This document shows positions 58,372-64,000 of a stretch of DNA of 64,000 bases, one piece after another (within the stretch, counting starts at the first letter, position 1; each line of letters starts with the position of its first letter). The notes under the pieces were generated by a model. It was not told the DNA's origin. It ran no database searches and saw only the letters and a list, made by a program, of their open reading frames with translations. The stretch covers positions 146,507-210,506 of the forward strand of contig RSEH01000031.1 in the NCBI GenBank assembly GCA_006503475.1. Direction: 5' to 3'. This DNA comes from Stentor roeselii (lineage: Eukaryota; Ciliophora; Heterotrichea; Heterotrichida; Stentoridae). Position numbers and translations under genes: made by a program.

Positions 58372-59249
58372 TCTAATTAATATTCATGATATTTTATAGT
58401 AAGTCTTAATATTTTTTTCTAATGAGTAATAACAATATAAAACAACTTTAAGATTAAGCAAATGCATGACTTTAAAACTAATTTTTTATTAACATATTGG
58501 ACATATGGTTTACTACTGATACACGCAAAATAATTCCCAATATTAACCGTGGACAGATTTTTATTTAATAAGAAACATCCCGGTATAGTATTTAGAAAAT
58601 TTGAACAAAAAATACGTTCTATTCCAAATTATGAGATGGATCATAAAAATTCTTATTAAATGTGAACTCAGTAAGTAATATATTGCATCTGGCTGTGCCC
58701 TTGACATGGTCTTTTCTGTACTCTCGGGAAAATTAAACAATCCAACTACTAAATTTAAAAATTTTTCTGATTATTCTATTTTATACTTGGAATTCAGAAT
58801 CTTAATAAGCAAAACTTAGTTATTACAACAAGTCTTCTAATTTTCAAAAGAAGTTACTATTTAACATACATTTATAGTGAACTTGGAATAATTCTTAGAC
58901 TTGCTGCTTTTGATTAATTTCTTGACAAAGATAAAAATTCGACTAAAAATAAGCTCGAGATTTGGTATTAAGAATGGATGTGTATAAAGAATTTATTTGA
59001 CATGCTTTGACTCAGACAAGAGTTTAATAATCCAATGTGGGTGGGCTGATAATATTGTTTGAATTCTTAAAGGTATATTTGGTTATGGGATTTTATATCA
59101 TGGAACTATGAAATAATTAAGGAACCTTTAATTAGATAATTTGAAAAAGTATATTAGATATAAAATTTCTTCATAAACCAATTAAGCTTATAGTTAAAAT
59201 ACTTTATAAGAAATATCTTAAGCAGAAATTTCTGTTTAAAGGAATATTA
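58372..59249. other. gene-free AT-rich stretch
   Basis: No supported gene. One plus-strand frame between about 58546 and 59050 can be read as protein-like when stops are ignored, but the density of stops is what random AT-rich DNA gives. Confidence 0.4.
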
Positions 59250-59273
59250 TTGTCGATTCGAAAGAATATTCAA

Positions 59274-59858
59274 ATGCATAGAGTTATAATTTATGCAACT
59301 TTTGCTGATAATAAGTTTAATCAATTTATTAGAAATCTATTTATCTTGTTCATTATAATGATTTTTGAATTATTTCTACTGAATATGTCTACTGCCCTAC
59401 CCTCATCTTGCCCTTCATTTTCAGGCCCAAGTTCTACAATTCAAATCTTGAGTGATTCTTCTTTTTGGGTAGTAGGGCCAAATTACCCTAATGGAAAAAA
59501 TGCTTCAGTATTATCACACAAGGTAAGTCCAGATTCAGATACAGGTGGGACACATATATGGGAAACACCTTCAAAGATATCAAATCAAAATAGTTTCTGG
59601 TTGAAATTCAACAAAACATTCGAATTACCTGATAAGAGTATCAAAGCGGTCAATATCTATTTTAATGTTGATGATGAAGCAAAGTTTTATATAAATGGCA
59701 TATATACGAATTGCCACTCTACCTATACTATCAATGCAAAAAAATGTGTTGTTACACAATATGTGAATAAAGGATCAAATGATTTAAGAGTTGAGGCAGT
59801 TGACTGGGTTGGTGGGTACTTTCTTAGTTTTAGATTAGAGATCATAATGATAGGGTAA
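59274..59858 (+). CDS. secreted or anchored protein with a galactose-binding-like fold
   Basis: From ATG 59274 the protein is 194 residues. A hydrophobic stretch ('NLFILFIIMIFELFLLNM') acts as signal peptide or anchor, and a Met inside it at about 59358 is an alternative start. The mature part looks like a jelly-roll, galactose-binding-like domain. It has 'WLKFNKTFELP', 'VNIYFNVDDEAKFYINGIY' (the 'DD....vyiNG' pattern) and 'NDLRVEAVDW', with two cysteines in the middle. Such domains bind sugars or proteins outside the cell. It is an intact gene in otherwise decayed DNA, and an upstream in-frame TTG is unlikely to be the start. Confidence 0.7.
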   Translation: MHRVIIYATFADNKFNQFIRNLFILFIIMIFELFLLNMSTALPSSCPSFSGPSSTIQILSDSSFWVVGPNYPNGKNASVLSHKVSPDSDTGGTHIWETPSKISNQNSFWLKFNKTFELPDKSIKAVNIYFNVDDEAKFYINGIYTNCHSTYTINAKKCVVTQYVNKGSNDLRVEAVDWVGGYFLSFRLEIIMIG

Positions 59859-60490
59859 TTCATTGAAAAAATTGAGTAGTTGATGATTTGTATCTAAATT
59901 TTATCGAATAATGAGAATGAAATCGCTTTCTGAATTTCAACTAAAGTAAAAAAAGTTTCAAAAGTTTCATTTTTCCTCCTGCGTTTTATTCCAACTTTTA
60001 GTAAATATAGCTGATATTAAAAATAAGATGCATCTGTTCAAGTTAGATGTAAGTAAGTTAAATTAATCGTTTTTTATTCTTACAAAAAATATATTGCCTA
60101 AAGCCTTATCTAATTATCAAATAAAGTAAAAGCTTGAAACATATAATAGTGACAAACAATTAATCTAATATAACAGCTCCTTCATTAAGTTAATTTGTGA
60201 AAACAGATTAAGATTCAGTCCTATTTTGTTTTTTTTTTAGATGCTTATAAGTATAGCGATTTTATAAAATTGGTTTCTATTCATCATAAAAATCAATATT
60301 TTGATATAATGTATTGATAATTATTTATAAATTGATAAAATTTAACATAATTATATCTTGTATGAGTATTAATCATCTACAATAGAAATCTCATTTTGAG
60401 TAACTTTTGAATATCGAATTTCTTCTATTGAATCAAACTCTGTCGGTCCAGTGAAATGATAATGTATATAAAAATCTAAAATATCTAATT
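59859..60490. other. gene-free AT-rich stretch
   Basis: No ORF or RNA gene is supported. It lies between two converging genes and contains their 3' flanks. Confidence 0.5.
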
Positions 60491-62182
60491 CTATTTATGC
60501 TTACTCTTAACAATTATCACCGAAAGAGGCACTTTAAAAAATTCATTTAACAACTTGACTAGTTGTTCTGAATGATCTCCAAACATTAGAAGTTCATGGC
60601 AAATTTTTTTTTTCATCTCATACTTATACAAACCTGCAGAGGTAGAGAAGGCTCTTTGACAGACTGCTTGAAGTTCTTCAATATCAATTAAATAATTATC
60701 ACATCCTGTTACTTTCATGATCTTCCTGTAGAGTCCCCTTAATTTAACCGAGATAGTGATGAAAGGAACAGAACCATATGAAACAAAAGAAGGTAAACGA
60801 CCAAAGTAATATTCTGCTCTGAATCCTTGAGTAAAAAGAATTCTTCCTTTCTCAAAATATTCAGACATGCTGAGTACTTCTGGAGAATTTAAAATATCCT
60901 GCATATTCCAATCGAGAGTTACAAAATTTTCTGTGAATTCCAAGTTTTTTTCAATTAAATAACTACAAAGTAAAGATTCAACTTCTGGTTGTTGAAGAAG
61001 GACTCGAGGTCTATCCGGCAAGACTACTTTAAAAAAATTGTGATGCAAGTATCTTGGAAGTAGTCCTGGAGTGAAGATTATTTTAGGATAATTAAGAATT
61101 TTTTCAATTTTAAAATTCTGAGATTTTTTCTTTTTGATTGTTTTCGGGATGAAGTCTTGTAATAAAGGATGAGACTTGTTTATTGAAACTATCATCTTAT
61201 GGTCTATGTATTTAACCATTTTATATCCGATTAGTTTTATCTTATTTGCGTATTCTAAAAATTTCCCAATTCTTTTGTAAGATGATTGAGAAAAATCTAA
61301 GGTATTGTCATCTTTTATTCTATGCATGCACCTTAATGCAATAGATGGCTCTAAAGGAAGCTCATCGGGATTAATGACGACCATTAAACAAGTAAGAAAA
61401 AGCTCTAAAATAATTTGATCTTGAGTTCTTTTGTCTTTATTTATCTGCATATTTTCAAGATTTCTTTCAATTTTCTGGTAGTTTTCAATTTGATCTATTT
61501 TAACTTCATGTTTTTGATCGAGGCTCAAGGTTTTTTTTTCAAGGTTCATATCATCTGCAGAAGACTTTTCATCTAGAGTAGCATTTTTTTTATTTTCCAC
61601 TGAATGATCTCTGCTGCTCTTTTCCGCGGGTAGCGAAGATAAGGGTATTACCTCTTTTATACAAAATCCTTCATTCGGTACGTTTTGATTTAGCATCCAA
61701 AGTTCATCCATGTAATGATGGAAAACTTGAACACATTTTCCTTTACCGTCAACTCCAGGTTGATTGTCTTTCAAAAGACCAACAGCAAAAGGTAAGTTTC
61801 CTAGAATTGATATTGAAACGATTTCTCCATTAACCATTGATTCAGATATTTCTGATATATTTGCTACTCCAGGCCACATTAAGTCCGCGCCATTTATAAT
61901 GAAAGAGCTGACAGGTGGCCATATGAATACAGTAGGAAGATATTGAGGATTTTTCCATAAAAAGAAAATAGATGGAAAGTGATAATCAGATTCAACAAAA
62001 AGTGGAATCAATGAACTTCGACCTACTTTTGAAATGATTTTTACTTTAGTTTGAGACACAGTATGCTTTTTATATATTGATTTTTTCTTTAATATTTTTG
62101 AGTTGATCATAGTTTGAAATTCTTTTCTCTCTGATGATGACAATAGCGACTCCTTATCAAAAATCACTTTCTTTTTGAACAT
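60491..62182 (-). CDS. EIF2D: translation initiation factor eIF2D (ligatin)
   Basis: The 563-residue protein has the domain order of eIF2D. The start 'MFKKKVIFDKESLLSSSERK' is characteristic. A PUA domain follows at about 94-172 ('SSFIINGADLMWPGV', 'PFAVGLL'), then a charged linker, a winged-helix region at about 255-345, a SWIB/MDM2-like part around 390-460 and a C-terminal SUI1 (eIF1-like) domain at about 480-560 ('VTGCDNYLIDIEELQAVCQR', 'MFGDHSEQLVKLLNEFF'). eIF2D delivers tRNA to the ribosomal P site without GTP and helps recycle 40S subunits after termination. The length is close to human eIF2D. The frame is complete, showing that selection still acts on genes in this AT-rich part. Confidence 0.93.
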   Translation of the reverse strand: MFKKKVIFDKESLLSSSERKEFQTMINSKILKKKSIYKKHTVSQTKVKIISKVGRSSLIPLFVESDYHFPSIFFLWKNPQYLPTVFIWPPVSSFIINGADLMWPGVANISEISESMVNGEIVSISILGNLPFAVGLLKDNQPGVDGKGKCVQVFHHYMDELWMLNQNVPNEGFCIKEVIPLSSLPAEKSSRDHSVENKKNATLDEKSSADDMNLEKKTLSLDQKHEVKIDQIENYQKIERNLENMQINKDKRTQDQIILELFLTCLMVVINPDELPLEPSIALRCMHRIKDDNTLDFSQSSYKRIGKFLEYANKIKLIGYKMVKYIDHKMIVSINKSHPLLQDFIPKTIKKKKSQNFKIEKILNYPKIIFTPGLLPRYLHHNFFKVVLPDRPRVLLQQPEVESLLCSYLIEKNLEFTENFVTLDWNMQDILNSPEVLSMSEYFEKGRILFTQGFRAEYYFGRLPSFVSYGSVPFITISVKLRGLYRKIMKVTGCDNYLIDIEELQAVCQRAFSTSAGLYKYEMKKKICHELLMFGDHSEQLVKLLNEFFKVPLSVIIVKSKHK

Positions 62183-63333
62183 ATTTATTTACTCACCCAA
62201 GCCATTTATTTAAAACCTAAAATTGAACTTTAATAGTGTTTATCTACTAAAGCGGTAAGATTAAATGATAATTTGAAACGACTCACTTCAAAATAATCGA
62301 ATTTGTAAGGGAATTTATATTATATTTACAGGCTCAAATTAATTTCAATTTTTTATCAAATTTCTGATTAAGAGTCTCATCTGTTTATTATTTACCAATT
62401 TCAAACATTTCATAGACTTCAAAGCTAATAAAGGATATCATTTTAAGTGTTTGTTTATTCAATATTCATTTTTTTTCTCCATTGCATTAGGATCATAAAA
62501 ATATTCGGAACAATTAAGCTCATATTAAATATTCATTATATAATTATATTTGAATTTCAATCACTTTGTTTTGTTAGTTTATTATGCATTTGGCAAGATT
62601 ATGAATGCCAAAGAATTTTTAAATGAAGAAATGAGGTATTTAATATCCAGAATGCGAATTTTCGGAAATATTTTTTAAATTTCTCAGAATTTAAGATCTG
62701 CATTATTGATCATTCTCTAATCAGGATTATATATCAATATATGAATTTTATTCATTCACTGATAATTAGAAGTATTATTTTGATAATAATTTAAATCTTG
62801 TGATTTTTTCATAATCTTGGAAGAAACCATCAGTTTTTAGTTGAGAACTTAATATTGCAAGTCTGTTATTAGCATCTCTTTATTGCATTTAAAGGTAAAG
62901 TGTTTATATTTAACATAATCGAAGTCGCAGTTTAATTATTTCAAGTCTTACGTAATCAGAGCATTTCTTAGTACGTAATCAGCGTCTCATCTTCAACTAC
63001 AACCAAGACACTTTACTATATTCACAGACTTTGACTTTCGAATTATTTTGACATAATCCACTTCCCGATCTTGATGAAAATTCGATGAAAAATTTATCCA
63101 AGTCAATATTCTGAGAATTTCTGCTTAGATACTTTTAAAATTCTGGTACAACCTCTGTCAGTCCATTGAAAATATTAGCAATATCTTTTTATTATAATTG
63201 GTAAAATCAGTCTAATATTCTTTGTTATGCTGAATGTTTATGATTTGATATTCTTTAGGATTCGAATTGAATTTATTCTTTAATCATTATTTGCAATTTT
63301 TAAATTCTCTTTCATAGAACTTGCAAGGGCTTT
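62183..63333. other. gene-free AT-rich stretch
   Basis: In 1.15 kb no ORF, homology or structure is supported. It is among the most AT-rich parts of the window. Confidence 0.5.
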
Positions 63334-63829
63334 TCAAACAAGGTTTCCTGATTCCCCTTCAAGAACATTAGCTACGTAGTAAAGATGATCTAAAGTAATC
63401 TCAAGAATTCGCTCATTATTCATATCTAAGTACACTTCAAGATCAGAAACGACTTGTTCAAATAAACGAATATTATACGTAGGAACTCTTGAATTCTTTG
63501 TTTTTTCTATCAGAAAATTCTTTAATCCTTGCACAAATTGAAGCTTTTGCTCTCCATTTGAATTCTTTGATTCTTATACGATAGTAATGTATCCATGATG
63601 GCTTTGAACCATATAGTAGTCCAATCACCTTATTGATACCATTCTGTTTAAAAACTAAGGGCGCCCCCGACATATCATTAATCGAAGAACAGGTTGCACA
63701 AATGATTGGACTAGATTCTGACAATAGCTCTCCACAAAAAGAAACTGAGCAGCCAAATCTCAGATTTTTAATCAGATTCTCAATTTCTAATTCTGTAGCT
63801 GAAGCGATAAATAGATATAGCATTCGCAT
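63334..63829 (-). pseudogene. fragment resembling a trypsin-like (DEG15/TYSND1-type) protease
   Basis: Two overlapping minus-strand frames (63829-63473 and 63534-63334) form one broken coding region, with a frameshift near 63560. The first contains 'CATCSSINDMSGAPLVFKQN' followed by 'VIGLLYGS', which recalls the active-site serine region 'GDSGGPLV...IGI' of chymotrypsin-fold proteases, with a Ser-Gly-Ala-Pro core. The second contains a helical tail ('RLFEQVVSDLEVYLDMNN'). Upstream sequence toward the window end shows a third short frame with 'VGIVPLHLHE'. The 5' part is missing or decayed. The family call is tentative. Confidence 0.35.
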
Positions 63830-64000
63830 TCGTGTAAATGAAGTGGAACAATACCAACTTCAACTATTTAAAAAATAACCAAATTCTAATAAAAAGTAAG
63901 ATCAAATAAAGAATACCTTAGATAAAACCAATACTCATACATATTATTTAGTTATTGAAGTATTGATTAAAGATTGAATCCAGAAATTCAATAATTCTTA
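63830..64000. other. window end, nothing complete
   Basis: The last 171 nt are AT-rich. They may contain more of the broken protease-like gene on the minus strand, but no frame is open. Confidence 0.4.

Noticed and set aside
58546-59050. A plus-strand frame that reads plausibly if TAA/TAG are Gln and TGA is Trp
   Set aside because: It contains about 12 stops in 168 codons, which is what random AT-rich DNA gives, and there is no homologue.
1-64000. CRISPR arrays, insertion sequences or prokaryotic operons
   Set aside because: No regular spacer array, transposase or bacterial gene was seen. The genes and introns are eukaryotic.

Overview
The window looks like macronuclear-type DNA of a heterotrich ciliate, most like Stentor. 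Three observations support this. Four genes are interrupted by introns of exactly 15 nt (at 3225, 16597, 31051 and 34660), a size characteristic of heterotrichs. The well-conserved genes end with TAA, TAG and TGA alike and almost never contain these codons in frame, so their code is standard. The DNA is AT-rich with very small gaps between genes, down to 6 nt on the same strand. The species itself is an inference.

From 1 to 12.1 kb and from 15.1 to 43.4 kb the window is gene-dense. It holds a cyclin-like protein, a TPR/IQ protein, histone H2B, a TLC membrane protein, several coiled-coil proteins, an ankyrin-AGC kinase, a DHHC palmitoyltransferase, COQ4, a C2orf81-like protein, a PH-AGC kinase with DFS instead of DFG, a 1332-residue coiled coil with 14-residue repeats, a 1298-residue polytopic protein with LNR repeats, a PAM2-repeat protein, an N-terminally lipidated PP2C phosphatase, a SOSS-B single-strand DNA-binding protein, a pseudokinase, a STIL-like centriole protein and an FHA protein. 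Many of these families fit cilia, centrioles, cortex and signalling, as expected for a large ciliated cell, but nothing here forms a bacterial-style operon or a single pathway.

From 43.4 kb to the end, and at 12.1-15.1 kb, the layout changes. Intact genes stand as islands: an ADP-ribosyltransferase-like zinc-repeat protein, a coiled-coil Cys/His protein, an LRR protein, a MUL1-like E3 ligase, a secreted protein and eIF2D. They lie in very AT-rich DNA that carries remains of genes: a decayed copy of the 15.8-16.9 kb coiled-coil gene at 48.2-48.9 kb, a HECT ligase fragment lacking its 5' part, a TPR-WD40 locus intact at its 5' end and broken downstream, and fragments of unknown genes.

The most interesting signal is in these remains and in the WD40-XKR gene at 41.3-43.4 kb. 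Reading frames with clear homology continue through TAA, TAG and sometimes TGA. Several of these codons sit where the homologue has glutamine (TAA/TAG) or where tryptophan would fit (TGA). Ordinary pseudogene decay by CAA/CAG to TAA/TAG and TGG to TGA transitions can explain it, but so could sense decoding of stop codons, as known in the heterotrich Condylostoma. The sequence alone does not decide.
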